From NCBI GenBank assembly GCA_021186555.1, contig JAJKFL010000012.1, positions 1,674,001 to 1,738,000 of the forward strand: a DNA stretch of 64,000 nt, read 5' to 3'. The notes below the pieces were generated by a model. The model saw only the letters and a list, made by a program, of their open reading frames with translations. It made no database searches and had not been told where the DNA came from. This document shows positions 10,887 through 22,947 of this stretch, in pieces. Source of the stretch: Reticulitermes speratus. Lineage: Eukaryota > Arthropoda > Insecta > Blattodea > Rhinotermitidae. A program made the position numbers and the translations under genes. Positions within the stretch are counted from its first letter, which is position 1; each line of letters opens with the position of its first letter.

Positions 10887-10929
10887 CTACAGTCAGTTCA
10901 AATCCACAAGTTAACTGATAACACAGTGA

Positions 10930-13900
10930 ACTTGTGGTGAATGTGAAACATGACGTGAAGTATTGAACTACAAATTGAGTGGTGATAACACAGTGAACTT
11001 GTGGATGTGAACTGACTGTAGTTTGAACTATAATGAGTGTGATAACACAGTGAACTTGTGGATGTGAACTGACTGTATTTGAACTATAATGAGTGTGATA
11101 ACACAGTGAACTTGTGGATGTGAACTGACTGTAGTTTGAACTATAATGAGTGTGATAACACAGTGAACTTGTGGATGTGAACTGACTGTAGTTTGAACTA
11201 TAATGAGTGTGATAACACAGTGAACTTGTGGATGTGAACTGACTGTAGTTTGAACTATAATGAGTGTGATAACACAGTGAACTTGTGGATGTGAACTGAC
11301 TGTAGTTTGAACTATAAGAGTGTGATAACACAGTGAACTTGTGGATGTGAACTGACTGTAGTTTGAACTATAATGAGTGTGATAACACAGTGAACTTGTG
11401 GATGTGAACTGACTGTAGTTTGAACTATAACGAGTGTGATAACACAGTGAACTTGTGGATGTGAACTGACTGTAGTTTGAACTATAACGAGTGTGATAAC
11501 ACAGTGAACTTGTGGATGTGAACTGACTGTAGTTTGAACTATAATGAGTGTGATAACACAGTGAACTTGTGGATGTGAATTGACTGTAGATTTGAACTAT
11601 AACGAGTGTGATAACACAGTGAACTTGTGGATGTGAACTGACTGTAGTTTGAACTATAATGAGTGTGATAACACAGTGAACTTGTGGATGTGAACTGACT
11701 GTAGTTTGAACTATAACGAGTGTGATAACACAGTGAACTTGTGGATGTGAACTGACTGTAGTTTGAACTATAATGAGTGTGATAACACAGTGAACTTGTG
11801 GATGTGAACTGACTGTAGTTTGAACTATAATGAGTGTGATAACACAGTGAACTTGTGGATGTGAACTGACTGTAGTTTGAACTATAAACGAGTGTGATAA
11901 CACAGTGAACTTGTGGATGTGAACTGACTGTAGTTTGAACTATAACTGAGTGTGATAACACAGTGAACTTGTGGATGTGAACTGACTGTAGTTTGAACTA
12001 TAACGAGTGTGATAACACAGTGAACTTGTGGATGTGAACTGACTGTAGTTTATGAACTAATAACGAGTGTGATAACACAGTGAACTTGTGGATGTGAACT
12101 GACTGTAGTTTGAACTATAATGAGTGTGATAACACAGTGAACTTGTGGATGTGAACTGACTGTAGTTTGAACTATAACGAGTGTGATAACACAGTGAACT
12201 TGTGGATGTGAACTGACTGTAGTTTTGAACTATAAGAGTGTGATAACACAGTGAACTTGTGGATGTGAACTGACTGTAGTTTGAACTATAACGAGTGTGA
12301 TAACACAGTGAACTTGTGGATGTGAACTGACTGTAGTTTGAACTATAAGAGTGTGATAACACAGTGAACTTGTGGATGTGAACTGACTGTAGTTTGAACT
12401 ATAACGAGTGTGATAACACAGTGAACTTGTGGATGTGAACTGACTGTAGTTTGAACTATAATGAGTGTGATAACACAGTGAACTTGTGGATGTGAATGAC
12501 TGTAGTTTGAACTATAACGAGTGTGATAACACAGTGAACTTGTGGATGTGAACTGACTGTAGTTTGAACTATAACGAGTGTGATAACACAGTGAACTTGT
12601 GGATGTGAACTGACTGTAGTTTGAACTATAATGAGTGTGATAACACAGTGAACTTGTGGATGTGAACTGACTGTAGTTTGAACTATAACGAGTGTGATAA
12701 CACAGTGAACTTGTGGATGTGAACTGACATGTAGTTTTGAACTATAATGAGTGTGATAACACAGTGAACTTGTGGATGTGAACTGACTGTAGTTTGAACT
12801 ATAATGAGTGTGATAACACAGTGAACTTGTGGATGTGAACTGACTGTAGTTTGAACTATAATGAGTGTGATAACACAGTGAACTTGTGGATGTGAACTGA
12901 CTGTAGTTTGAACTATAAGATGTGATAACACAGTGAACTTGTGGATGTGAACTGACTGTAGTTTGAACTATAACGAGTGTGATAACACAGTGAACTTGTG
13001 GATGTGAACTGACTGTAGTTTGAACTAATAACGAGTGTGATAACACAGTGAACTTGTGGATGTAACTGACTGTAGTTTGAACTATAAGAGTGTGATAACA
13101 CAGTGAACTTGTGGATGTGAACTGACTGTAGTTTGAACTATAAGAGTGTGATAACACAGTGAACTTGTGGATGTGAACTGACTGTAGTTTTGAACTATAA
13201 CGAGTGTGATAACACAGTGAACTTGTGGATGTGAACTGACTGTAGTTTGAACTATAACGAGTGTGATAACACAGTGAACTTGTGGATGTGAACTGACTGT
13301 AGTTTGAACTATAACGAGTGTGATAACACAGTGAAACATTGTGGATGTGAACTGACTGTAGTTTGAACTATAACTGAGTGTGATAACACAGTGAACTTGT
13401 GGATGTGAACTGACTGTAGTTTGAACTATAACGAGTGTGATAACACAGTGAACTTGTGGATGTGAACTGACTGTAGGTTTGAACTATAACGAGTGTGATA
13501 ACACAGTGAACTTGTGGATGTGAACTGACTGTAGTTTGAACTAAAAGAGTGTGATAACACAGTGAACTTGTGGATGTGAACTGACTGTAGTTTGAACTAT
13601 AAGAGTGTGAAAACACAGTGAACTTGTGGATGTGAACTGACTGTAGTTTGAACTATAACGAGTGTGATAACACAGTGAACTTGTGGATGTGAACTGACTG
13701 TAGTTTGAACTATAACGAGTGTGATAACACAGTGAACTTGTGGATGTGAACTGACTGTAGTTTGAACTATAACGAGTGTGATAACACAGTGAACTTGTGG
13801 ATGTGAACTGACTGTAGTTTGAACTATAAGAGTGTGATAACACAGTGAACTTGTGGATGTGAACTGACTGTAGTTTGAACTATAAGGTGTGATAACACAG

Positions 13901-14650
13901 TGAACTTGTGGATGTGAACTGACTGTAGTTTGAACTATAAGAGTGTGATACACGTGACTTGTGGATGTGAACTGACTGTAGTTTGAACTATACGAGTGTG
14001 ATAACACAGTGAACTTGTGGATGTGAACTGACTGTAGTTTGAACTATAACGAGTGTGATAACACAGTGAACTTGTGGATGTGAACTGACTGTAGTTTGAA
14101 CTATAAGAGTGTGATAACACAGTGAACTTGTGATGTAACTGACTGTAGTTTGAACTATAACGAGTGTGATAACACAGTGAACTTGTGGATGTGAACTGAC
14201 TGTATTTGAACTATAACGTGTGTAACAGGAACTAGTGGAGTGAACTGACTGTATTGAACTAACGAGTTGATAACACAGTGAACTGTGGAATGTGAAATGA
14301 CTGTAGTTGAACTATAATGAGTGTGATAACACAGTGTAACTATGGAGTGAACTGACTGTAGTTTGAACTAATGAGTGTGAAACACAGTGAAACTTTGATG
14401 TGAACTGACTGTAGTTTGAACTATAATGATGTGTGAAACACAGTGAACTTGTGATGTGAACTGACTGTAGTTTGAACTATAATGATGATGATAACACAGT
14501 GAACTGTGGATGTAAACTGACTGTAAGTTTGAACTATAACGAGTGTGATAACACAGTGAACTTTGGATGTACTGACTGTAGTACCTATGAGTACTGATAA
14601 CACATGTGAACTTGGATGTAACACTATTGAACTATAACGATGTGAGTAAC
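10930..14650. repeat. 57-bp satellite array, about 65 units
   Basis: The unit contains GTGTGATAACACAGTGAACT and ends GTAGTTTGAACTATAAY. The period is 57 bp (ACACAGTGAA at 11101 and 11158). Units are clean to about 13.9 kb, then carry many small indels up to the right arm. Nineteen codons per unit produce long minus-strand frames (SSLCYHTHYSSNYSQFTST and others) that are not genes. Confidence 0.97.
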
Positions 14651-14677
14651 ACGTGAACTTGATTACTATGTATTGAA

Positions 14678-14716
14678 CCCCCTATGAAGTCTGTGTACAG
14701 ACCGAACATGTAGGGA
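14678..14716 (+). ncRNA. Degenerate hammerhead-like motif, right arm
   Basis: This is the inverted partner of the motif at 10836-10886. Stem II (GTCTGTGTACAGAC) is intact, but the catalytic core boxes differ from consensus by small changes. It lies in the part of the array with many indels, so either decay or consensus error is possible. Confidence 0.45.
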
Positions 14717-14792
14717 AGTTATATATTGCTATTGAAATTACAGTGAAGGTGCTTTTGTTGTTTAATAGACAACACATCAGTGATATCTAGGC

Positions 14793-15997
14793 AGTTACTG
14801 CTTGCTACATGTACAGCCCATATCTGGCAGTTACTGCTTGCTACATGTACAGCCCATATCTGGCAGTTACTGCTTGCTACATGTACAGCCCATATCTGGC
14901 AGTTACACCACGTCTAAGGATTACAGTGTACAGTTACTACTTATTGCTGCTTGCTACATGTACAGCCCATATCTGCAGTTACTGCTTGCTACATGTACAG
15001 CCCATATCTGGCAGTTACTGCTTGCTACATGTACAGCCCATATCTTGCAGTTACTGCTTGCTACATGTACAGCCCATATCTGGCAGTTACACCACTCTCT
15101 AAGGATTACAGTGTACAGTTACTACTTATTGCTGCTTGCTACATGTACAGCCCATATCTGGCAGTTACTGCTGCTACATGTACAGCCCATATCTGGCAGT
15201 TACTGCTTGCTACATGTACAGCCCATATCTGGCAGTTACACCACTCTCTAAGGATTGCAGTGTACAGTTACTACTTATTGCTGCTTGCTACATGTACAGC
15301 CCATATCTGGCAGTTACACCACTCTCTAAGGATTGCAGTGTACAGTTACTACTTATTGCTGCTTGCTACATGTACAGCCCATATCTGGCAGTTACACCAC
15401 TCTCTAAGGATTGCAGTGTACAGTTACTACTATGCTGCTTGCTACATGTACAGCCCATAATCTGGCAGTTACACCACTCTCTAAGGATTGCAGTGTACAG
15501 TTACTACTTATTGCTGCTTGCTACATGTACAGCCCATATCTGGCTTACACCACTCTCTAAGGATTACAGTGTACAGTTACTACTTATTGCTGCTTGCTAC
15601 ATGTACAGCCCATATCTGGCAGTTACAGCTTGCTACATGTACAAACCATATCTGGCAGTTACTGCTTGCTACATGTACAGCCCAATCTGGCAGTTACACC
15701 ACCTCTAAGGATGCAGTGTACAGTTACTACTTATTGCCTGCTTGCTACATGTACAGCCCATATCTAGCAGTTACAACCACTCTCATAAGGATTGCAGTGT
15801 ACAGTTAACACTATTGCTAGCTTTGTACATGTACAGCCCATAACTGGCAGTTTACACCACCTCTAAGGATGCAGTTACAGTTACTACTTATTGCTGCTTG
15901 CTACATGTACAGCCCATATCTGGCAGTTACAACCACTCTCTAAGGATTGCAGTGTACAGTTACTACTTATTGCTGCTTGCTACATGTACAGCCCATT
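14793..15997. repeat. Compound 36/46-bp array
   Basis: The 36-bp unit TTGCTACATGTACAGCCCAT…CAGTTACTGC is interleaved with a longer module ending CACTCTCTAAGGATT, then GTGTACAGTTACTACTTATT. The mixed order (runs of the short unit, then repeats of short plus long) shows a two-level expansion. It begins about 20 bp outside the fold-back element's right end. Confidence 0.9.
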
Positions 15998-17313
15998 ACC
16001 AGAAGGACAAGCGCTTTGTATAACCGTGCCTTCATGCAGTCTTTAAACGGCAAAGGGTAGGCTTGTGGCGTTGAACAGTTGAACAGTTGAACAGTTGAAC
16101 AGCTGACCGTGTCGTGGCCTTGACCAGTTGAACAGTTGAACAGCTAGCTGTTTGCTGTCGCCTCAGTAACAATTACAAGCTGCAGACAGACAGACAGACA
16201 GCGTGTAGCTGGTGATGTGGCCCAGAGCCACAATTATTGTCCACCCCTGATCTAGAGTTCAAGTGAGGTCGGAGGGTGCGGGGGTTGGGGTTGCTGCAGC
16301 AACAGGGTGCTGAGCGTTTTGTGAATGCGGCGATGAACGTGAGACAGTCTGTGTGACAGTGACAGTGACACCTGATGTGGGTCCTTTTGTGACGGCCATG
16401 CGGGTCCTTAGCTTGTTGTGGGTGTGGAACTTGGTCTGGCACAATAAGGGCAGAACTGCTGACGGAGAAATCTGGGGCTAAGAGGGGCGGAGGTGACAGC
16501 AGACTGGAGAAAAGTGCATAGTGAGGAGCTTTGTGACATGCGCTGCTCACCAAGTGTGATTAGGGCTATAAAGTAAAGGCCGCACACAAGACAGACGGAC
16601 AGACACGACTAATCCAACTGTGGGCCTGCTTCATGGCGAGCCACGTCACGAAGACGTATGGCGGCGAGTGGAAGCACCGATCCACGCGTTCTAAACCCCA
16701 GGACTGCATGTATGTGACTGGTCAGCTTCACGCTCCAGCTACTTTATCCTCGGAGACAGAACCTCCGACACCCTTTCAATAGGAGGCTGGGTGGGCCCCA
16801 CGACCGGTGGGCCCCACGACCGGTGGGCCCCACGACCGGTGGCGGTGTGTTTGGACAGAAGTAGCCTGACGTACAGCAGCTCTCTGAACTAAGAAGTGCG
16901 TGTAAAATGTTGGGCGTGACACCTGACAGGGAGACGTTGTTGTTGTTGGCGACACCTCGGGGTCTTACACCGGCTGTATTAACGTCCAAGTGTTCCGGGA
17001 AGAGACGCGGTGGATTGCATTCGCCCTGAAGATGAAGGCAAGAAGGCCATTTGAAACACTAGTATTTACCAATCTAAACGGCGTCCTCATCGTCCCAGAA
17101 GACTTGAAACTTTAAAATTGTCTTCGTATTCCTCTGTTAGGGTAGCAAGGCACAAAGTGGAATGTGCCTGGCATTGAACACGGGCAACGGGCCTGTGCTT
17201 AGGAGCAGCAGCTGAGTGCTGGCGGGCGTGTTGGAGTGGCTGTGAGCTGTGTCAACTGCTGACTGTGCAGATCTGCAGCGAGCACAGACTGCCGGCTGGA
17301 GTTGGCCGTTGAT
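15998..17313. other. Spacer with small repeats; no gene
   Basis: GAAGGACAAGCG at 16003 is a piece of the repeat seen at 33100 and 50940. Runs of TTGAACAG lie at 16073-16142, CAGA repeats at 16176-16201, and three 16-bp units of TGGGCCCCACGACCGG at 16797-16847. On +, 17026-17066 reads CTGAAGA…GCC…GAAAC ACTA GTA, a weak hammerhead-like string. Open frames on the minus strand (16173-16553, 16744-16989) show no domain. Confidence 0.5.
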
Positions 17314-18635
17314 AGCACAGTGGTTACTATATGTACCACCATGTTTAACAATCACAAATTCTACGTTCTCCCCACGCAGTGTATTTATGTGTTTTGTGTG
17401 GATCTCAGAACAAACAGCGATTATTTCACTGTACAACATTAACTGACTGGTTTGTGTAACTGAGACGGAGTGTGTTTACTGCGCGGTACGGACTGTATTT
17501 ATGTGTTTTGTGTGGATCTCAGAACAAACAGCGATTATTTCACTCTACAGCATTAACTGACTGGTTTGTATAACTGAGACGGAGTGTGTTTACTGCGCGG
17601 TACGGACTGTATTTATGTGTTTTGTGTGGATCTCAGAACAAACAGCCATTATTTCACTGTACAACATTAACTGACTGGTTTGTGTAACTGAGACGGAGTG
17701 TGTTTACTGGGCGGTACGGACTGTATTTATGTGTTTTGTGTGGATCTCAGAACAAACAGCGATTATTTCACTGTACAACATTAACTGACTGGTTTGTATA
17801 ACTGAGACGGAGTGTGTTTACTGCGCGGTACGGACTGTATTTATGTGTTTTGTGTGGATCTCAGAACAAACAGCCATTATTTCACTGTACAGCATTAACT
17901 GACTGGTTTTTATAACTGAGACGGAGTGTGTTTACTGCGCGGTACGGACTGTATTTATGTGTTTTGTGTGGATCTCAGAACAAACAGCCATTATTTCACT
18001 GTACAGCATTAACTGACTGGTTTGTGTAACTGAGACGGAGTGTGTTTACTGCGCGGTACGGACTGTATTTATGTGTTTTGTGTGGATCTCAGAACAAACA
18101 GCGATTATTTCACTGTACAACATTAACTGACTGGTTTGTATAACTGAGACGGAGTGTGTTTACTGCGCGGTACGGACTGTATTTATGTGTTTTGTGTGGA
18201 TCTCAGAACAAACAGCCATTATTTCACTGTACAGCATTAACTGACTGGTTTGTGTAACTGAGACGGAGTGTGTTTACTGCGCGGTACGGACTGTATTTAT
18301 GTGTTTTGTGTGGATCTCAGAACAAACAGCGATTATTTCACTGTACAACATTAACTGACTGGTTTGTATAACTGAGACGGAGTGTGTTTACTGCGCGGTA
18401 CGGACTGTATTTATGTGTTTTGTGTGGATCTCAGAACAAACAGCGATTATTTCACTGTACAACATTAACTGACTGGTTTGTATAACTGAGACGGAGTGTG
18501 TTTACTGGGCGGTACGGACTGTATTTATGTGTTTTGTGTGGATCTCAGAACAAACAGCGATTATTTCACTGTACAACATTAACTGACTGGTTTGTATAAC
18601 TGAGACGGAGTGTGTTTACTGCGCGGTACGGACTG
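17314..18635 (-). mobile_element. Satellite-cored element, inverted copy
   Basis: The right-end sequence (GTGGTTACTATATGTACC…) comes first here, then eleven 114-bp units in reverse orientation. The left end is truncated within a unit at 18635. Units alternate between CGATT/ACAAC and CCATT/ACAGC types, hinting at a two-unit higher-order period. Confidence 0.8.
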
Positions 18636-20142
18636 CATCTCTAAATCTGGCGCAGGACCTACACTCTCGAATACTGTAAAGAAGCTCTGTGTTCCATAAC
18701 ATGTGTAAACTGCTTGGTCAGCTCAGTAACTATCAGCGTCTCAGTCCGCCAGTTCGTTAGACGCTGCACGTGTTCCGTGCAGGTGCTGCTATAAACAAGG
18801 CGTTATTGGTGTGAAATTGTGAGAAAGTCAGAGCTGGCTGCGTGCAGAATCTCAGTCACAATGCGCAGGCCGCTCGGTCAGGCTGAAGGGCGTGGTGACC
18901 CGGCGTGACCCGCCACAGGGTGCCTCGGCGACAGAGCCACACACGCGCGGGTCTCCTGTGCTATTGCTGCCACTGCACAATTGGTGCAGTTTTCTGCACG
19001 GTCCGACTTGAGCACAACAATACGCGGTAGTTACCAAACTGCACGTTTCGGCTTCATGACGCAACAATGTCGTCCACTGCCTCAGCCTACTGTCACTGTC
19101 GATCGTTACGGCGGCCAAGACGTCCACAAGGTGTCTAGATCCGATAGACACCGGGGATAAAGCGGCCGGGGCCTAAAGCTGACCAATCACCTTTTTCTAG
19201 TGTAGAGTTTAAGAATGAGTGGAGCTATACCTCTACTCCGCTATATGCCTTCGTGGCGTGCAACCTGGCGACTGACGCCACTAGAGGCGTATTGGTGTCG
19301 CCAGCGTGCACTTCCAGCAATTATAAACTTGCTGGCAAATGACCGTGCAAGGTCAGCCTCACGCTCCGCCCGTCTTTGTACAGACTTCGTCGCTGGCAAT
19401 CAGTATGTCACAGCTGCACAAACAGGGACTCAAACCCGGTACCTGGCTTGCGTTTGGCTGCGCTCAGTTGCGGTACAGGCTGCAGCCTTACTGGATGGAG
19501 CGATGTGGCACAGGCAGCTTCCCAGTTCTTTCTTGGACGGTCAGTAAGCTTGTTTCTGCGTGTCTTTGTGCACACCATGAATATGTATGAAGGAATGGAG
19601 GTATAGCTCCGCTCATTTATCCCCGCACAGTCACGTTACAAGGACAAACAGTTACAGACGCTAGTGTGGCGCCTGTTGGCGTCGTGACGCGCACCATGCG
19701 GACTGACGGCCGTCGTCACGTCCAGCTACAGACTGTACCGGCAGCCAATCACAGTCCTGCTGACCTTGCATCGACCCCAGCGCAGGGCAGTTGCCTGCTG
19801 GCGCACACAGACGGTAGTGCCAAGGCCCCCCCCGAACCCCCCCCCCCCCCCCGACGTCAGTACATAAACTGCTCGGGTGTGACGTGCTGGCGACTTTGTG
19901 AAAGAGTGGCGTAACTAGCGCAGTAGTCTGCATGTTCGTAAGCTTCGATATTCGGGATTTCGACCGTTCGTGATCACCCAATTTCAGTACCATTGTTTGG
20001 ACTTTTCGTGACTTGTCACAACAAATCGTGATTGGCCAGCCGGCTCCCCCCACAGTCACGCAGATCACTCTCAGCTCAGTCAAGCTGCACACAGTGACAC
20101 TGTGCTGCAGTCGTTCAACGTTCTCTAAAGGCAAAGCAATCC
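18636..20142. other. Unassigned region with SINE-tail pieces
   Basis: At 19152-19265 (+) and 19580-19640 (-) there are tails of the tRNA-SINE superfamily (AAAGCGGCCGGGGC…; GGAGCTATACCTCTACTCC). A C-tract lies at 19836-19852. No coding exon was recognised; overlapping short frames at 19215-19606 have no domain. Confidence 0.45.
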
Positions 20143-20432
20143 CATTACAGGCCTGACAGGCCCTGAGGGTTACAGCAGGTTGAGGCTACCAGATTTATAG
20201 ACAATCGGCACATGAAGGTGGTAAGGTTGTCAGCCCTACGCACCGGCCGCATTTACCTCCCAGGAAATATTCCTGGTACTCATTTCTGTTAGAGGCTGAG
20301 TCGACCCCAGGGCCATAGTGCGGCCGGAAGGATTATGTCAATGAAAAATTCCAATGACACATCGGGAATCGAACACGCGACCTTCCGGCTTGTAGCGCAG
20401 TGCCTCAACCAACTGCGCCACCACGAGCCCCC
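20143..20432 (-). mobile_element. SINE-A (tRNA-derived), full-length-like
   Basis: The minus strand begins GGCTCGTGGTGGCGCAGTTG, a tRNA-like A box. A B-box-like GTTCGATTCCC follows, and then a conserved body (GACTCAGCCTCTAACAGAAA; GGTGCGTAGGGCTGACAACC). Matching copies lie at 38250, 39176 and 61545. Names SINE-A, B and C are local labels. Confidence 0.75.
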
Positions 20433-20633
20433 CCCCCAAAGTGTCAGTATGTTACTGACAATAACCTACACATGTTTGTGCCTATTGACGTAACTGTGTC
20501 TCACCACTGCATGCAGCAAACAGCTGTTGCACTACACAAGTGTCCACATTGGCACCGGTCAGACGTAAGCACGAGTGTGGAGAGTTGCTGTGTGTCTGCT
20601 ATGCGCATGCGCAGAAATCTGGTGCAACAAACA

Positions 20634-21868
20634 CTGTGCTTAGTGTCACATGCTGCTAAACACTGCTTAGTGTCACATGCTGCTAAACACTGTGCTTAGT
20701 GTCACATGCTGCTAAACACTGTGCTTAGTGTCACATGCTGCTAAACACTGTGCTTAGTGTCACATGCTGCTATACACTGTGCTTAGTGTCACATGCTGCT
20801 AAACACTGTGCTTAGTGTCACATGCTGCTAAACACTGTGCTTAGTGTCACATGCTGCTAAACACTGTGCTTAGTGTCACATGCTGCTAAACACTGTGCTT
20901 AGTGTCACATGCTGCTAAACACTGTGCTTAGTGTCACATGTGCTTAATACACTGTGCTTAGTGTCACATGCTGCTAAACACTGTGCTTAGTGTCACATGC
21001 TGCTAAACACTGTGCTTAGTGTCACATGCTGCTATACACTGTGCTTAGTGTCACATGCTGCTAAACACTGTGCTTAGTGTCACATGCTGCTAAACACTGT
21101 GCTTAGTGTCACATGCTGCTAAACACTGTGCTTAGTGTCACATGCTGCTAAACACTGTGCTTAGTGTCACATGCTGCTAAACACTGCTTAGTGTCACATG
21201 CTGCTAAACACTGTGCTTAGTGTCACATGCTGCTAAACACTGTGCTTAGTGTCACATGCTGCTAAAAACTGTGCTTAGTGTCACATGCTGCTAAACACTG
21301 CTTAGTGTCACATGCTGCTAAACACTGTGCTTAGTGTCACATGCTGCTAAACACTGTGCTTAGTGTCACATGCTGCTAAACACTGCTTAGTGTCACATGC
21401 TGCTAAACACTGTGCTTAGTGTCACATGCTGCTAAACACTGCTTAGTGTCACATGCTGCTAAACACTGTGCTTAGTGTCACATGCTGCTAAACACTGTGC
21501 TTAGTGTCACATGCTGCTAAACACTGCTTAGTGTCACATGCTGTTAAACACTGTGCTTAGTGTCACATGCTGCTAAACACTGTGCTTAGTGTCACATGCT
21601 GCTAAACACTGTGCTTAGTGTCACATGCTGCTAAACACTGTGCTTAGTGTCACATGCTGCTAAACACTGTGCTTAGTGTCACATGCTGCTAAACACTGTG
21701 CTTAGTGTCACATGCTGCTAAACACTGTGCTTAGTGTCACATGCTGCTAAACACTGTGCTTAGTGTCACATGCTGCTAAACACTGTGCTTAGTGTCACAT
21801 GCTGCTAAACACTGTGCTTAGTGTCACATGCTGCTAAACACTGCTTAGTGTCACATGCTGCTAAACAC
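20634..21868. repeat. 29-bp minisatellite, about 43 units
   Basis: The unit is TGTGCTTAGTGTCACATGCTGCTAAACAC-like, with a recurring 27-bp variant missing TG. Very little other variation is seen. Confidence 0.95.
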
Positions 21869-21902
21869 TGACATTGACATGAATTACGTCAAGATCCGTG
21901 GG

Positions 21903-22500
21903 CCGCGATAGCTCAGTCGGTATAGCGACTCGCTACGAGCTGGACGGTCCGGGGATCGAATCCTTAACACAGATATTCGTGAGTCACCAAAGAAATAGGC
22001 ACAGAGCAGTTTAGAGTAGGGGTAATGCTATAGGCTATAGACTATTACTACGATATCGCCGATCCCAGTGGCCGTGCGGTCTAAGGCGTGGGACTGCGGC
22101 CGCTCGCTTACTGGGATTGCGGGTTCGAATCCCACCGGGGGCATGGATGTCTGTCTGTTGTGTTAGATGTATGGACGGTAGTACGGAACGTAAAGTGACA
22201 TGCAGGACGAAAAGGACTTCAACAGTACAAATGGATCAAAGGGGATAAAACCCGGACAGACAAAAAAAAAATCCCGGTGGAGGCGAGATTTTCAGCACCC
22301 GTCCAGACCGGCCCTGGGGCCTACCTAGCCTACTGTACAATGGGTACCGGGTCATTCCCGGGGGTAAAGCGGCCGGGGCGTGGCGTGGCGTTGACCACCC
22401 ACTCCATCTAGCACCAGGGTTAAAGAAAGAGTAGAGCTATACCTCTACTTTTGGCCTTCATGGCCTGTTCTACGGTCAACTTTACCTTTTACCTTTATTA
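21903..22500 (+). mobile_element. SINE-C, interrupted by SINE-B
   Basis: The tRNA-like head (GCGATAGCTCAGTCGGTATA…GGGGATCGAATCC) ends at 21963. The body resumes at 22270 with AATCCCGGTGGAGGCGAG and runs to the TTTACCTTTA tail. The junctions share AATCC, as expected for a target-site duplication. The uninterrupted copy at 61248-61515 shows the original continuity. Confidence 0.8.
21964..22270 (+). mobile_element. SINE-B insertion inside SINE-C
   Basis: The inserted block ends in an A-tract (22262-22271) and contains a tRNA-like SINE-B head from 22062 (AGTGGCCGTGCGGTCTAAGG, B box GGGTTCGAATCCC). The first 98 bp of the insert is not SINE-B and may be a 5' transduction or an older insert. The SINE-B must be younger than the SINE-C it splits. 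Confidence 0.75.
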
Positions 22501-22946
22501 TATATTCCCAGTGTGTGTCTGTAGCCTTAGTTATCCGGCATGCTGTGCGCATGCGCCGTGTTATATTGTCATCTGTGGTCTGTCTGGCTGTACCATATTT
22601 TTCCACATTATCTCATAAATTACACGATTTTAGGGAAAAAGTTATTGAACATAAAATGTGTGTTTTGATTTTATGTACAACTTTTGTGTGAAACATTTGT
22701 CATTATAAGAAGAATTCAGCGAGATATTATCATAAATGTACATAGGTCTTTATGTAAAGTACCGTTATTGTTGTCAGACTTTAATGAAACTTGATAACTC
22801 GATAGATTTTCGAAAAATTCTCAAACAGAACATTTAATAAAGTCAGTCTAATGAGAGCCGGGTTCTTCCTTGCGGGCAGACGGACAGACAGACAGACATG
22901 ACGAAACTAATAGTCGCTTTTCGCAATTTTGCGAAAGCACCTAAAA
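22501..22946 (+). mobile_element. Dispersed repeat R1, copy 1 (Helitron-like features?)
   Basis: This is collinear with 55566-56035, beginning TCCCAGTGTGTGTCTGTAG and ending near a short hairpin (CTTTTCGCAA / TTGCGAAAG) followed by CACCTAA. A 5' TC and a 3' hairpin with a CTRR end are Helitron hallmarks, but the match is weak. It contains CAGACAGA repeats and no coding sequence. Confidence 0.45.
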
Positions 22947-22947
22947 A

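Larger units (their letters stand above)
10741..14770. mobile_element. Inverted-repeat (fold-back) element with 57-bp core
   Basis: The left end (10781-10886) and right end (about 14665-14770) are inverted copies of each other: GTCTATTGAACC…AAAAGCACCTTCACTG on the left matches CAGTGAAGGTGCTTTTGTTG…AATAGAC on the right. Between them lies a 57-bp array, and the left arm contains one array unit in inverted orientation (10879-10925). CAACAC(AC)ATCAGTGA occurs just outside both ends (10724-10740 and 14770-14783), possibly a target-site duplication. Both arms carry a hammerhead-type motif. No protein is encoded. Confidence 0.7.

Noticed and set aside
22062-22140. Possible tRNA gene (A and B boxes, clover-like head)
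   Set aside because: The same head recurs with identical SINE body at 32408, 58315 and 59817, and acceptor-stem pairing is poor. It is a SINE head.
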